Assembly: GCA_022410635.1 (NCBI GenBank)
Contig: JAJVDF010000382.1
Location: 97,571-161,570 of the forward strand
Source: Tretioscincus oriximinensis
Taxonomy: Eukaryota > Chordata > Lepidosauria > Squamata > Gymnophthalmidae
Reading direction: 5' to 3'
Length of the DNA stretch: 64,000 bases
Positions 22,501-30,290 of the stretch are shown here, piece after piece; position 1 is the stretch's first letter; each line of letters begins with the position of its first letter. The notes below the pieces were generated by a model, which saw nothing but the letters and a program-made list of their open reading frames with translations, did no database searches and was not told the DNA's origin. A program made the position numbers and the translations under genes.

Positions 22501-24536
22501 CACTCTAACCACAGGACCAGACTAGCTCCATTCAAGACTAGACTGCCTCCCAACGTGTGGTCCTTGCATTCCCAAGTCTTCTTTCATTCAATCTTTTTAG
22601 CAAAGAATTTTCATGAGAAGGGTAAGGACAGAACAATGCCACTTTGAAGCCATTTCTGAGGCTGAGCCACTTCTGTTATACTTTTCTTTAAAAAGCTGTA
22701 TCATAGCATCAAAAACCATCATGATTCAGTCCAACATTACACTGATAAAGAAGTTAATAGTGTGTGCAATCTGACATTTCTAGAATAAATATCAAGGGTC
22801 TTTCTAGAAGCCCTTTAAGAAGACTCACAATGCCTTGCTCTTCCATTATTCACCTTGTGGTACTTTCAAAAGCCAAGCAACCACAGTTATTATTTATTTA
22901 AAACATTTCTGTATCACTTCATAAATTAACTTCAAAGTGGTTAACAATAAAAGCAATGCTAAAAGCAGGAAAAAACAAAAACTGAGGTTGAAGTAGAACA
23001 TGACATTCAGTGTATAAAATATAATTGTATAAATACATGCTATTTGTACTTTTCTGATTTCAGTTTTCTAATACGGTGTTCCAAGATCACTAATAAAATG
23101 TAGCAGTGCAATCCAGGCCACATCTACTCAAACGCTCCAGTGTCCCTATGGTGTATGTTCCCAGGAAACTGAGATACGATTTACATCTGTCATGGTTGCA
23201 TAATAACCATAGAACTACGCTACAACCTCCTGAATATAATACAAATATATTATCCTTCCTAATAAAATACAATTGTTACATGTGATCCTTTAAATATATT
23301 CCAGGGATACCATGCAGATCATATTACCTGGAAGCAAAAGTCTAGCAGGTGCCAGGAGCTGATTTTTCAATAGTAGATCTACTAGATCACTAACAGTACA
23401 ATTTAATGTCCCCCAGTCATACAATAATTCACAGGTGGGGCTTTTTCCAACTTGCTTCAGTGCTTCAAATCGTCTTTAAAAATACAAAATGCAAATTATA
23501 TTAATGATTAGTATTCGAAATAAAACATACGTATAAATTTATTTACAAATTCTTTACCCATGCATTAGAAAACTGTACAATTAAAATATCTGATGGACTG
23601 TCGGCAACACAAAATAAATTGTAACACGTCTACAGCAAAGACTGGTTGATGAAAATAATTTAAAAGGAGAATCTAAACCATTATGATCCACCACATGGTA
23701 AAGAAGTAGGAGTGAAATTCGAACTGAAAATAGCAATATTGATGGCAAAATGTGCTTAGGCAACAGGATGCATTACAAAAAATATTTAGGAGGCTGTCCA
23801 ATTACANCCGAGTTATAATTGTTCTGAGGAGCTGGGAGAATTGATTTAAATTAAATAGCACACTTCTTGCTCAAGCAGGTCAGGATGCCACAGGAATTAT
23901 ACAGAAGGAAAGCAATGTCANCAGTAAAAATTCTGCCATATCTTATAATCCCACTTTTCGCTTCAATTATTCAGCATTTGGCAGAATACAAGTAAATTTC
24001 AATGTCACTAACCAAGCAGAAAACAAGAACCAGTTTAAGAATTGCATGGTATTAAATTTCATAAAAGATACTTAAAAATAACTTTTATTAAAAAAAAATT
24101 AGACATTTTCTGATAGCATGGNGCCAAAAGAATATGTCAATTTGATCTACTGGATACCACCCCCAATATAATTAACAAGAGAAATAGACAGCTGACATAA
24201 ATTATCTTTTTTAAAAAAAAAATAACATTTTTGTTAAATACTAGAAACAATTTATGATAGGTTACAAAATTCTAGATTAAAAGTGTATGGTACCTCTTAT
24301 TTAATGTAAAATAAAACAAAACAAATTTTAATTGACACAAGCATGTAAGATATTATTTTGTGAATTGAGTACTACCTTATATGCATTTGGTTGTATCTGT
24401 TTTTACCAGAAGCATCTTTTATAGCTACTGCCAATTTCTTCCATCCATCTTGTGGATCAATAAAATCAGCTAGTTCTCTCATTATTCCATAGCCAAGGCA
24501 GCGAATGTAGGTTGAAGGAGTTATAGACTTGTTCAT
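13550..24536 (-). CDS. IRAK4: IRAK4 (interleukin-1 receptor-associated kinase 4), complete coding sequence in 11 exons
   Basis: IRAK4 is the Ser/Thr kinase recruited by MyD88 through its death domain, and it activates IRAK1/2 downstream of Toll-like and IL-1 receptors. Exons in transcript order: 24376-24536 (ATG at 24536), 23328-23473, 21767-21949, 20000-20160, 19149-19213, 17790-17904, 16295-16404, 15500-15683, 14355-14417, 13682-13840 and 13550-13585. They total 1383 nt, 460 residues, with every junction GT-AG and in phase. Death domain about 10-105, linker 106-165, kinase 166-454. Seen are the glycine loop GEGGFG (193-198), Lys213, gatekeeper Tyr262, HRD with Asp311, DFG 329-331 and APE. 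Oddities are Asp at 346 (human Ser) and Asp at 263 (human Val). An N in codon 223 leaves Ile or Met. A noncoding first exon is expected in the CpG island near 28.5 kb. Confidence 0.98.
13682..13840 (-). CDS. IRAK4: IRAK4 coding exon 10 (kinase C-lobe)
   Basis: Residues 397-449: [48 protein letters not shown]. The kinase subdomain XI Arg is in KKNRRPDI. The acceptor is aaacag and the donor is gtatga. Confidence 0.95.
13841..14354 (-). other. IRAK4: IRAK4 intron, no recognisable feature
   Basis: AT-rich intron with a purine-rich stretch at 13915-13965 (aggaggat, agaggaagaaaaggaggagg). Nothing else was recognised. Confidence 0.7.
14355..14417 (-). CDS. IRAK4: IRAK4 coding exon 9 (kinase C-lobe)
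   Basis: The exon has 21 codons: [20 protein letters not shown] plus L (residues 376-396). Flanks are ctctag and gtactt. It is a small in-phase exon that is easily missed by ORF length. Confidence 0.95.
14418..15499 (-). other. IRAK4: IRAK4 intron
   Basis: It contains AT-rich simple sequence at 14465-14507 (aaataaataaataa, then gatgatgataatgataat). No named repeat or second gene was recognised. Confidence 0.7.
15500..15683 (-). CDS. IRAK4: IRAK4 coding exon 8 (DFG, activation loop, APE)
   Basis: Residues 314-375: [16 protein letters not shown], then the loop with Thr342 and Thr345 kept and Asp at 346 (codon 15587-15589), [18 protein letters not shown] and FSFGV. The acceptor is tttcag and the donor is gtaagt. 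Confidence 0.97.
15684..16294 (-). other. IRAK4: IRAK4 intron
   Basis: The interval is 611 bp. A moderately GC-rich stretch at 16050-16215 with no clear identity may be a decayed repeat. Confidence 0.6.
16295..16404 (-). CDS. IRAK4: IRAK4 coding exon 7 (catalytic HRD)
   Basis: Residues 278-314: [29 protein letters not shown]. Asp311 is the catalytic base. The acceptor is cttaag and the donor is gtggaa. Confidence 0.95.
17494..17612. repeat. IRAK4: Intronic repeat pair, copy 1
   Basis: It shares gatttgctccaattctt, aagctagacatg, tttacattaaaattca and aatatgg/aacatggaatt blocks, in order, with 18250-18363. The two copies lie about 750 bp apart in direct orientation on either side of an IRAK4 exon. 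They could be two copies of one dispersed repeat or a local duplication. Confidence 0.6.
17615..17672 (+). mobile_element. L2-like LINE 3' tail remnant
   Basis: The sequence gagacctttgggtatagg followed by ataaatgtaaattaaataaa matches the tails at 54055-54120 and 57745-57812. Confidence 0.5.
17790..17904 (-). CDS. IRAK4: IRAK4 coding exon 6 (hinge, gatekeeper)
   Basis: Residues 239-277: [12 protein letters not shown], then [19 protein letters not shown]. Tyr262 is the unusual tyrosine gatekeeper of IRAKs. The following residue is Asp (codon 17832-17834) rather than Val. The acceptor is ttgtag and the donor is gtaagt. Confidence 0.96.
17905..19148 (-). other. IRAK4: IRAK4 intron with second copy of a paired repeat
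   Basis: It holds copy 2 of the repeat pair (18250-18363). Sequence at 18400-18800 is of intermediate GC and unassigned; the open frames there have no recognisable product. Confidence 0.6.
18250..18363. repeat. IRAK4: Intronic repeat pair, copy 2
   Basis: This is the direct counterpart of 17494-17612 with several substitutions and a small insertion (gagagggggaag). Confidence 0.6.
19149..19213 (-). CDS. IRAK4: IRAK4 coding exon 5 (kinase helix C)
   Basis: Residues 218-239: VTDVS, one ambiguous codon (ATN at residue 223), then [16 protein letters not shown]. Helix C carries the conserved Glu (EQEVK). The acceptor is tgtag and the donor is gtaaag. Confidence 0.94.
19214..19999 (-). other. IRAK4: IRAK4 intron
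   Basis: AT-rich with several isolated N bases. No named repeat was recognised. Confidence 0.65.
20000..20160 (-). CDS. IRAK4: IRAK4 coding exon 4 (kinase N-lobe)
   Basis: Residues 164-217: [28 protein letters not shown] and VAVKKLVA, with the ATP-anchoring Lys213. The acceptor is ttccag and the donor is gtaagt. Confidence 0.97.
20161..21766 (-). other. IRAK4: IRAK4 intron with GC-rich hAT-like element
   Basis: The main recognisable content is the element at 21050-21325. The rest is AT-rich and unassigned. Confidence 0.65.
21050..21325. mobile_element. GC-rich hAT-like MITE
   Basis: A GC-rich island (cagctcgcc, gacctgcgaaggggccaggc, gagcgctcagcaggagg) in AT-rich intron is bounded by gattggtccaaccc and, inverted, by aaaggttggaagat. 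The arrangement resembles vertebrate hAT MITEs whose ends read ttggtccaacc. Exact ends and duplication were not resolved. Confidence 0.5.
21767..21949 (-). CDS. IRAK4: IRAK4 coding exon 3 (linker)
   Basis: Residues 103-164 form the poorly conserved linker between the death and kinase domains, beginning [10 protein letters not shown] and including [11 protein letters not shown] near the end (family PENKSLEVSDT). Phase is kept at both ends. The acceptor is attacag and the donor is gtagac. Confidence 0.92.
22330..22530 (-). mobile_element. tRNA-derived SINE of the Sauria type, minus strand
   Basis: It has the same block order as 5495-5755: tatcccacttttctc, caccttgtgagta, ggggctgagggagctccaaa, gaactgtgactagcccaagg, tcacctagctg, and the decayed tRNA-like right end agagtctaacactctaacca. 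Confidence 0.7.
22885..22985 (-). mobile_element. LINE/SINE 3' tail remnant
   Basis: The sequence ttatttatttaaaacatttctg, then cttcaaagtggttaacaataaaa, is the reverse complement of the common vertebrate LINE tail pattern (ttgttaaccactttgaagt...ataaataa). Confidence 0.45.
23328..23473 (-). CDS. IRAK4: IRAK4 coding exon 2 (death domain)
   Basis: Residues 54-103: [20 protein letters not shown], then [16 protein letters not shown], ending LLLP. The exon completes the death domain that packs into the Myddosome. The acceptor is tttaaag and the donor is gtaata. Confidence 0.96.
23474..24375 (-). other. IRAK4: IRAK4 intron
   Basis: AT-rich, with A runs at 24090-24100 and 24213-24224. Nothing else was recognised. 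Confidence 0.65.
24376..24536 (-). CDS. IRAK4: IRAK4 coding exon 1 (start codon, death domain)
   Basis: The exon begins ATG at 24536-24534, giving [14 protein letters not shown], and encodes residues 1-53 plus two bases of Arg54. The acceptor (tatttag) places the exon's 5' end at 24545, so 9 bases of 5' UTR precede the ATG. The start matches the family start MNKPITPSTYVRCL. Confidence 0.96.
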
Positions 24537-25019
24537 TTCAAAATCCTAAATAACAAAGGAATGTCATTTCCATATTTTGTTTGAACACGTGAAGATGACA
24601 CTACATAAGGTAGCTTCCTTCACAATCATCGCAGAAGATTGTGCCGGCTACAACAATGCTTTGTTATAAAAAAATTAACATTTTATGANCAACCACAATT
24701 AAAATATTGAATATTAAAATATTAATTACACAAAAGTTTATAAATATTAAAAGGCAGGATAAACTATCAATTTGCGGGACATTCAATCAGATAACACTAC
24801 TTGTGTGTAATCAGAGGAGTAAAACTCATACACATAAAAAACGACTGGGCAAACGAATTCAGGAAAAATTCTAACCAATAAATTAACTGGGCAATTTTGA
24901 GANGGTCACCATATCTCAGCCTACCTCGTCCTGTAGAGTTGTCATGAAAAAGAAAAACAATGTTCACCATAATTCCATGACATAGAGCAACAGTACAATA
25001 AACTCAATGGGTAGTTTAT

Positions 25020-25120
25020 ACAAGGGATCTGCATCCAAAGCAAGGATAGGCTAGAATATCTATGCTTTATTCCAGAATATCCAAATATAGTAGACTAAGT
25101 CGCATCTGGTTGCAGCTTCT
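25020..25120. repeat. Small dispersed repeat (family M type B)
   Basis: The blocks gcatcc, aatatctatgctttattcca and gaatatcca recur at 25970-26060, 26945-27058 and 29575-29690. The family appears to be a short non-autonomous element. Confidence 0.45.
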
Positions 25121-25559
25121 AGAGGCTGTTCGTTTCTTCACTCCTTCGCCTTTATTAAAGCAGGAACTGTAACTGAGGTTGGTCTTGTTGGGTTCACCAA
25201 GAATTCCAACTCAGAATGGGTTTTCCGAGTTAAATAATATTGAAAGAAAACAGCTTGTCATGGTCACATNCAAGTTTTAATATAGCTTCAGTGCACTTTA
25301 AGAATGGAAAAAGCTTCAGCAAAATGAACAGTGATATTTCTTTCAATAATAGAAGGGATGAGTTGTAANAATAACAAAACGACCAGCTTCCGGGTTCTCA
25401 CTGACCGACAGAATTTCTATTTCCAGTTTTATGGTTCTTAGTTGTACTTCTGCCTGCTTTTCTGTGACTTTTTTCACAATGACAAGTGCTTATTAAAAAA
25501 GCTTGGATGCTCAGCAGCTTCACAAAGCTGACAGCAGCAGCAGCCCCACAAATGTGAAA

Positions 25560-25795
25560 AAAGTGAAACAGAACTGTTGTTGTGTTGGTGGCTATGTATG
25601 CTGGAAAAAGTAGTCCAAGCAGCTGGCAGCCTCTTCTGCCCAGCCTGCATGGGGCCCTGTTCTGCAGACTACAGCTCCCAGCCTGCACTATAGCTGGCTC
25701 TGGGAGGGAGGAAGCTTCTTTAACCAATCTGCGCCCAGTCTCACCCACGGAAACACATTTTCTGTTTACAGGAAGATGGCTGGGGGACCCCATCT
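25560..25795 (-). repeat. Dispersed repeat family R2, minus copy
   Basis: The reverse complement matches 5955-6225 block by block (caggctgggagctgtagtct, gcaggctgggcagaa, gctgcttggactac). The copy is GC-richer than its surroundings. Confidence 0.65.
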
Positions 25796-25969
25796 ATAAC
25801 TAAACCAAAACTGAGGTTTCTGGGTTAGACAATGCTAAAAGAAAACAGCTTGCAATTTTGCTGATGTGTTTTCTCACTTTGAAAGCAGACTGAGGCTGGG
25901 TTAAAATTTAGGTATGAGTGANCCTCTCCATTTTATTGCTGCTGCTGAAAGTGGACTGAAACTTAAAAC

Positions 25970-26190
25970 TTAGTCTGCATCCCCACATCACTTATTCATT
26001 CATTATAACTGGATATTCCACAGTAAAGCATGCAGAATAAATCCATAGTGAAATAAATAAGTGATCTGGAATCTGCAATAGCTTACCTAAGAAGAGTATA
26101 GGCCCAGATTTCAAAATATACATCCCCCCAAAAGTGCTAGTGCATATTGGTGGCAGGTTCCTATTCTGAGATATAATCCAGAACAAAACC
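25970..26190. repeat. Small dispersed repeat (family M type B)
   Basis: It carries tgcatccccacatcactt, ataactggatattccacagt, aaagcatg and gaataaatcca, shared with 26945-27058. Confidence 0.5.
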
Positions 26191-26217
26191 TAGTGCAGAA
26201 AGAGGGTAGATTTCATT

Positions 26218-26781
26218 TAGGGTTGCCATATTTTGGCAGCCCAAAACTGGGATGGGGGTGAGGTGGGGGTGCATGCACACGCGCACACACATGTATATGT
26301 GCGTGCGCGCACACACACGGACGCTTGTAGTGGGACAGACAGAACCTCTCTTCTGCCTGTCTCACCAGAAGCGNCCGTGTGCGCGCGCAAGCGTGTGTGT
26401 AGCTGCTCCCATGCTGGAGTCGGGATTTCGCGCCTGCTGTCAGGTAAAGTGCGCCAACTCTCCTCCAGCGGAGGAAAAACGCTTGGGTTTGTGACAGGAG
26501 AACAGGGTTTGTTCTCCTGTCACAAACCCAGGCACGAAACCAGCATTGGAGCAGCTACGGCACGCTCCGAGGTTCCTTCCAGGACCCCGGAAAGCGTTGC
26601 TCGGGCTGCAGCCGTCAGGTCTGACGGCTCCTTTGCCTTTAAAATCCTGCATTTTTATATTCCCTGATGCAGTATCGGGGAATGTAAAAATCAGAGATTT
26701 TATCTTAAAACCCGGAGGGGACTATATTTTAGTCCCCCAAATCGGGATTGTCCTGCCTTCCCGGGACGTATGGCAACCCTA
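26218..26781. mobile_element. Complete hAT-like non-autonomous transposon, 564 bp
   Basis: The ends are a perfect 12-bp inverted repeat (tagggttgccat at 26218-26229, its complement at 26770-26781). It is flanked by an exact 8-bp target-site duplication, atttcatt, at 26210-26217 and 26782-26789. An 8-bp duplication is the hallmark of the hAT superfamily. The inside is CpG-rich and has alternating CA/GT stretches (26270-26330) and a perfect 20-bp-arm hairpin at 26485-26529. Six-frame reading shows no transposase. Confidence 0.85.
26485..26529. repeat. Perfect inverted repeat (hairpin) inside hAT-like element
   Basis: Arms 26485-26504 (gggtttgtgacaggagaaca) and 26510-26529 are exact complements with a 5-base loop. 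This gives a strong hairpin on either strand. Confidence 0.9.
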
Positions 26782-26929
26782 ATTTCATTTAGCCTCAGCC
26801 CACTTTCAGAGTGAGAACACACACACTACAGAAAAAGTAACAAGATGTTTTATTTTGCACTAACACAGAAAAAAACTGTTTTTGGCTTGGACAATGTGGA
26901 AAGAAAATCATTATTCACTTTGCTAGGTC

Positions 26930-27058
26930 CTGACCCCACTGAGTCTTAGGCAGCATCCCCACATTACTTATTTATTCCACTATAACTGAATACTCCACAA
27001 TAAAGCATGGATACTCCGGAATAAATCCATCCCCAGTGTTTTATTGTAGAATATCCAG
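26930..27058. repeat. Small dispersed repeat (family M type B)
   Basis: It contains cccactgagtctta, gcatccccacattactta, ataactgaatactccacaa, gaataaatcca and gaatatccagt. The cccactgag end links it to the type A copy at 47160-47318. Confidence 0.5.
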
Positions 27059-27061
27059 TTA

Positions 27062-27865
27062 CAGGTGAAACCTCCTCATAACAACCTCCAAGGGACCAGA
27101 AAAATGTGTATGTTATAATAAAACTTTGTTAAACTGAAACCAATGCAAAAAATGACTTAAAAGTTATCACAGTAACACAGTTTTAAATATCACAAATCAT
27201 TGCAAAAATTACTTTAATATACTTTTAATGCCAGAAATCATTGCAAAAACTATTTTTAAAACCTTTAAATGCCAGAAACCATAGCAAGAACTCCTTTAAC
27301 TCTGTTCCCATTGAACCTTACTCTGGGCTGCATCTTAGTACAGAGCTTGGCCATCCGCATGCCAGTATAGACTATACCAGCATGTGACTGTCAGGCTCCT
27401 GTTACAAGATGCAGCCCAGAATGAAATTCATTGGTGACAACCTAGATTCTTTCAATTGCAGTGCACTTGATGACTTGCTGCCTTTTCTTGCAAACTGCTC
27501 TTCCTTGCCACTTTCTANCTTGCCAGGGTAAATGTATTTTACTTTTTTTACATGGAACTCAATCCATCAGATTCAAAGGATTTAATTCCGCCATTCATTG
27601 GTGGTTTGAAAATGCTGCTGTCGCTTTAAAAATCTTACTCTGTATAGAACACCCTGCCCCTCTTGCACTTCAGTTTGTTATAACAAGGTCTTGCAGAATA
27701 GGCAGGGCAGAGACGTTAGTTTGTTATACTGAAACTTTTGTTACGATGGGGTTCATTATAGCAGGGACACTTTTACACTGACCCAACGGTGTTCTGCCGG
27801 GACTTTCCAATTTGTTACATTGAGAATTTCATTATAAAGGGGTTCTTTATAAAGAAGTTTCACAT
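27062..27865 (+). mobile_element. pogo/Tigger-like DNA transposon, copy 1
   Basis: It begins caggtgaaacctcctcata after TA and ends with gttctttataaagaagtttc near TA, an imperfect inverted terminal repeat. CAG-starting ends and a TA target fit the pogo branch of Tc1/mariner. The interior has repeated gttata and cattata motifs. It carries a nested small element at 27308-27422. No transposase is open. The inverted counterpart is 31624-32328. Confidence 0.6.
27308..27422. repeat. Small palindromic element (family M type A) nested in pogo-like copy 1
   Basis: Outer blocks ccttactctgggctgcatct and (inverted) gatgcagcccagaatg flank cagcatgtgactg. The same segment sits at the equivalent place in copy 2 (32043-32162). 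Confidence 0.6.
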
Positions 27866-27947
27866 ATAATTTAATAAACATGTGGGGGGGGGGGTTGTGC
27901 AGCCTTTGCTGTAACAAGGGCCAAAGTTATTAGGTCACCCTGATTTT

Positions 27948-28057
27948 TTATTTGATTTATTTATACTTATACTTGATTTATTTATACTTATACTTAATTT
28001 ATTTATACTTATACTTGATTTATTTATACTTATACTTGATTTATTTATACTTATACA
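27948..28057. repeat. 21-bp minisatellite, five units
   Basis: The unit ttgatttatttatacttatac is repeated about five times with a single substitution in the third (ttaattt). It lies about 300 bp outside the CpG island, in IRAK4 intron 1. The period of 21 keeps an open frame purely by composition. Confidence 0.9.
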
Positions 28058-28499
28058 CTGAAAGCAGGCTGGACATAAAACTGAACCTAAAACCTGGTAT
28101 CAATGTTCTGTTTAGTGCAAGGGACTCTACATGAGGCTCTTGTAGGAGAACCACAGAGATGTTTGCTGTTGCCTACTTGATGTGGGGGTTAAGCTGGGGA
28201 TTGAAGTTAGTTGAAGACACCAGTGAGCACCCCCTGCTCCCAGACCGTGGCTCTACCAGGAACCAGCAGGTAAGCCACGCCCATGGCATTGCATACACAG
28301 GACAGAGTTGTAGAGTAGTTGCAGGCGGACACACTCTGCAGTAAGTGGCGCCGTTGAACAAGGCAAAGCTCAGCAGCTCACCTTCTGGAGTCCGGTACAG
28401 CGGGGTGGGGGCTGGTTCAGCGAGCGAGTCTCTTTTCCCGGGGGTTCGAGCAGCAGCCACGGCCTGTTCTGAGCAAGCGCCACCGGGCCCGCTTCTTAC

Positions 28500-28620
28500 G
28501 TGGCCACGCCCACTCTTGCACAACATGGGAACTTCCGAGACAGCTCCGCCCCTGGCGTCATTACGCACACGTACGTCACTTGGGCCTCCCCGCGGCGGTC
28601 TGCGTGCGTCAGTCCAAAAC
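28500..28620 (-). other. IRAK4: IRAK4 noncoding first exon (candidate)
   Basis: IRAK4 coding starts in an exon with its own splice acceptor (24546-24547), so a noncoding exon must lie upstream. The best minus-strand donor in the CpG island is GTAAGAAG just after 28500. The 5' limit is arbitrary. Confidence 0.4.
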
Positions 28621-28799
28621 CGCGGGTGATCTTCCCTGTATTCGCTGCTGCCCTGTTACACCCGGAGAGGGTTAAAGGGGGGGGGGGAGAACTCTTCCAA
28701 CTTTTGTCCGCTGTAAGAAATAACAGGCGCCATGTCGGCGGTTTCTGACAAGCGCGTCGCATAACTACGCCGATTATAATAAATTGCCCAACAGCCCTG

Positions 28800-29001
28800 T
28801 GTGTATCCGTGGTAATGGCGGCGGCGGCGCCTTTCTCTTTCTGCGCCGCCTCGCAAAGGCGCCCCCCCCCTTTGTTTTGGTGAGGTTGGTATGCTCTGGT
28901 TCCCTGGATCCATCCGCCCCGCCCCTCCGCTTGCCTGGTTCTTTCTCCTCCTCAGGGAAGATTATTCAGGACGGAGAAGACGCGCTTTGGCCCTTCGTCA
29001 G
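28800..29001 (+). other. PUS7L: PUS7L noncoding first exon (candidate)
   Basis: PUS7L's ATG lies 17 bases after an acceptor at 33848, so a noncoding exon is needed upstream. A plus-strand donor cag|gtaggg follows 29001 within the CpG island. The 5' limit is arbitrary, and the gtgagg donor near 28880 is an alternative. Confidence 0.4.
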
Positions 29002-29142
29002 GTAGGGAGGACGGAAGGGGTGGCGACGGCCCCCAGATTNGCATTTGACCATTGCTACATGCCCACAAGACTTATTTGTTCCACTGTGGTCTTGACCCCA
29101 CTGAGCCTTGTTCTGCGCACTATCTCTAAATAGGAGCCTGCC

Positions 29143-29457
29143 ATTTAGAAGAAGAAGAGGAACTGGGTTCTTATACCCCGCTTTTCTCACCTTTCAAAGG
29201 GACTCAAAGCGGCTTACAAGGATATATTTTGCCCGAAGGCTTCCTTTCTATCTTCCCCACCAGGCTCTGGTGGTTCCCATGTATCTACTTGCAGTCAGTT
29301 GCAATTTCTTGCAATTCATGCTTTCGAATAGCTGGGTTGGCTAGAGCTACAGGCTAGTGGAAGGTGCCCACCCCTCCCCACGTCCCACGCAGGGCTTCGA
29401 AACCCCATCTCCCAGGCGAGAGACGAATTCCTAAGCGACTGAGCTATCCGTGCCTGA
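29143..29457 (-). mobile_element. tRNA-headed SINE (family S), minus strand, near full length
   Basis: The minus strand starts with a tRNA-like head: A-box-like tagctcagtcgcttagg and B-box-like ggtttcgaagccc. The body then runs through cactagcctgtagctcta, gaattgcaagaaattgca and caaaatatatccttgtaagc, and ends aagcggggtataagaaccc with a ttcttctt tail. Other copies are at 29893-30198, 33000-33228, 35565-35715 and 50447-50640. Confidence 0.8.
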
Positions 29458-29459
29458 GC

Positions 29460-29690
29460 TATCCGTACATGCTAGTGTAGGCTATGGCAGGCCCCATCCA
29501 CTGCCATGTGGATGGCCAAGCTCTGTCCCGAGATAGAACCTAGAATAAGTCTCAGTGGGGACAGGCCCTATAATTGAGTATTCCACAACAAATCATGGAC
29601 ATTCTGGGATATATCTGTCCCCACAGTTCTTTATTGTGGAATATCCAGTTCTAGTGGAATCAGTGTTGTGGGGATGCAGTCCACGTTTGT
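29460..29690. repeat. Family M element(s)
   Basis: The sequence tgctagtgtaggctatggca, ccatgtggatgg and gtctcagtggggacaggccc is the right half of the palindromic type A element, followed by type B blocks (tgagtattccaca, tggaatatccagt). Confidence 0.55.
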
Positions 29691-29786
29691 CCAGAAGGGC
29701 CCTGCTGTCCATGTGCCACGGCAGGACCTACCCTGGAATAACAGCAAACCCCTTAAACCGCTTAATGGAACAGAGTGAGGTCAAGT

Positions 29787-29812
29787 AGTAGTAGTAATAA
29801 TAATAATAATAA
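29787..29812. repeat. (TAG/TAA)n microsatellite
   Basis: The run gtagtagtaataataataataataa lies at the start of the Sauria-type SINE. Confidence 0.9.
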
Positions 29813-30290
29813 GCATTTATAATTCCCCATTCACCAAAGGGTGGTGTACATGGCTTTCCTTGCTTTCTCCACAACAGATACCCTGTGAAGTAGAAGAAGA
29901 AGAAGAAGAACTTGGTTCTTATACCCCGCTTTTTTCACCTTTCAAAGGGACTCAAAGCGGCTTACAAGGATATATTTTGCCCGAAGGCTCACATTCTATC
30001 TTCCCCACCAGGCTATGGTGGTTCCCATGTATCTACTTGCAGTCAATTGCAATTTCTTGTAATTCATGCTTTCGAATAGCTGGGTTGGCTAGAGCTACAG
30101 GCTAGTGGAAAGTCTCACCCTCCCCACGTCCCACACAGGGCTTCGAAATCCCATTTCCCAGGCAAGAGACGAATTCCTAAGCAACTGAGCTATCCGTGTC
30201 TGTCATATAGAACTGCAACTGACCCAAGGTTGCCCAACTGGTTTCATGGAGGAGGGTGGAATTGAACAAGGAGGCTTTACCATGTTTTCT
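29805..30290 (-). mobile_element. Sauria-type SINE split by a family S SINE
   Basis: The left part (ttccccattcaccaaagggt, acagataccctgtgaagtag) and right part (gaactgcaactgacccaagg, ttgcccaactggtttcatgg) are the two halves of the 5495-5755 type element. The insertion between them is the SINE at 29893-30198. Confidence 0.65.
29893..30198 (-). mobile_element. tRNA-headed SINE (family S), nested, minus strand
   Basis: It is a near-identical partner of 29143-29457, with the same blocks and the same tRNA-like right end (cctaagcaactgagctatcc). It begins in agaagaagaagaagaa, the reverse of its ttc-rich tail. Nesting shows it is younger than the surrounding SINE. Confidence 0.8.

Larger units (their letters stand above)
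21950..23327 (-). other. IRAK4: IRAK4 intron
   Basis: It holds a Sauria-type SINE (22330-22530) and a LINE-like tail (22885-22985). The rest is unassigned. Confidence 0.65.
24546..28499 (-). other. IRAK4: IRAK4 first intron (5' UTR intron), repeat-filled
   Basis: The interval runs between the acceptor at 24546 and the presumed noncoding exon in the CpG island. It contains small TIR elements (25020-25120, 25970-26190, 26930-27058), an R2 repeat, a complete hAT-like element, a pogo-like element and a minisatellite, each listed separately. The 5' boundary is inferred from the strong donor (minus strand GTAAGAAG) at 28499-28492. Confidence 0.55.
28340..29035. promoter_or_regulatory. CpG island; presumed bidirectional promoter of IRAK4 (-) and PUS7L (+)
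   Basis: This is the only dense CpG cluster of gene-promoter size in the window, and it lies between the divergent IRAK4 and PUS7L. Visible motifs are a CRE-like tacgtca (28572-28578), ATGGCG/CGCCAT motifs of YY1 type near 28728-28733 and 28814-28819, and GC boxes. On the minus strand a strong donor GTAAGAAG is at 28499-28492. On the plus strand cag|gtaggg is at 29001/29002 and an alternative gtgagg near 28880. Transcription start sites cannot be placed from sequence alone. Confidence 0.8.

Noticed and set aside
25398..25803. 131-codon minus-strand frame
   Set aside because: It spans the R2 dispersed repeat; no known protein similarity was recognised.
26233..26782. Open frames of up to 144 codons
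   Set aside because: They lie inside the hAT-like non-autonomous element and come from CA/GT repeats and a hairpin. There is no transposase signature.
28159..28913. Overlapping open frames on both strands in the CpG island
   Set aside because: High GC removes stop codons by chance. The frames show no known domain, and the region is expected to be noncoding promoter and 5' UTR.
29400..29457. tRNA-like box A/box B sequence on the minus strand
   Set aside because: It is the head of a SINE (body and tail follow, with further copies), not a functional tRNA gene; the cloverleaf is incomplete.
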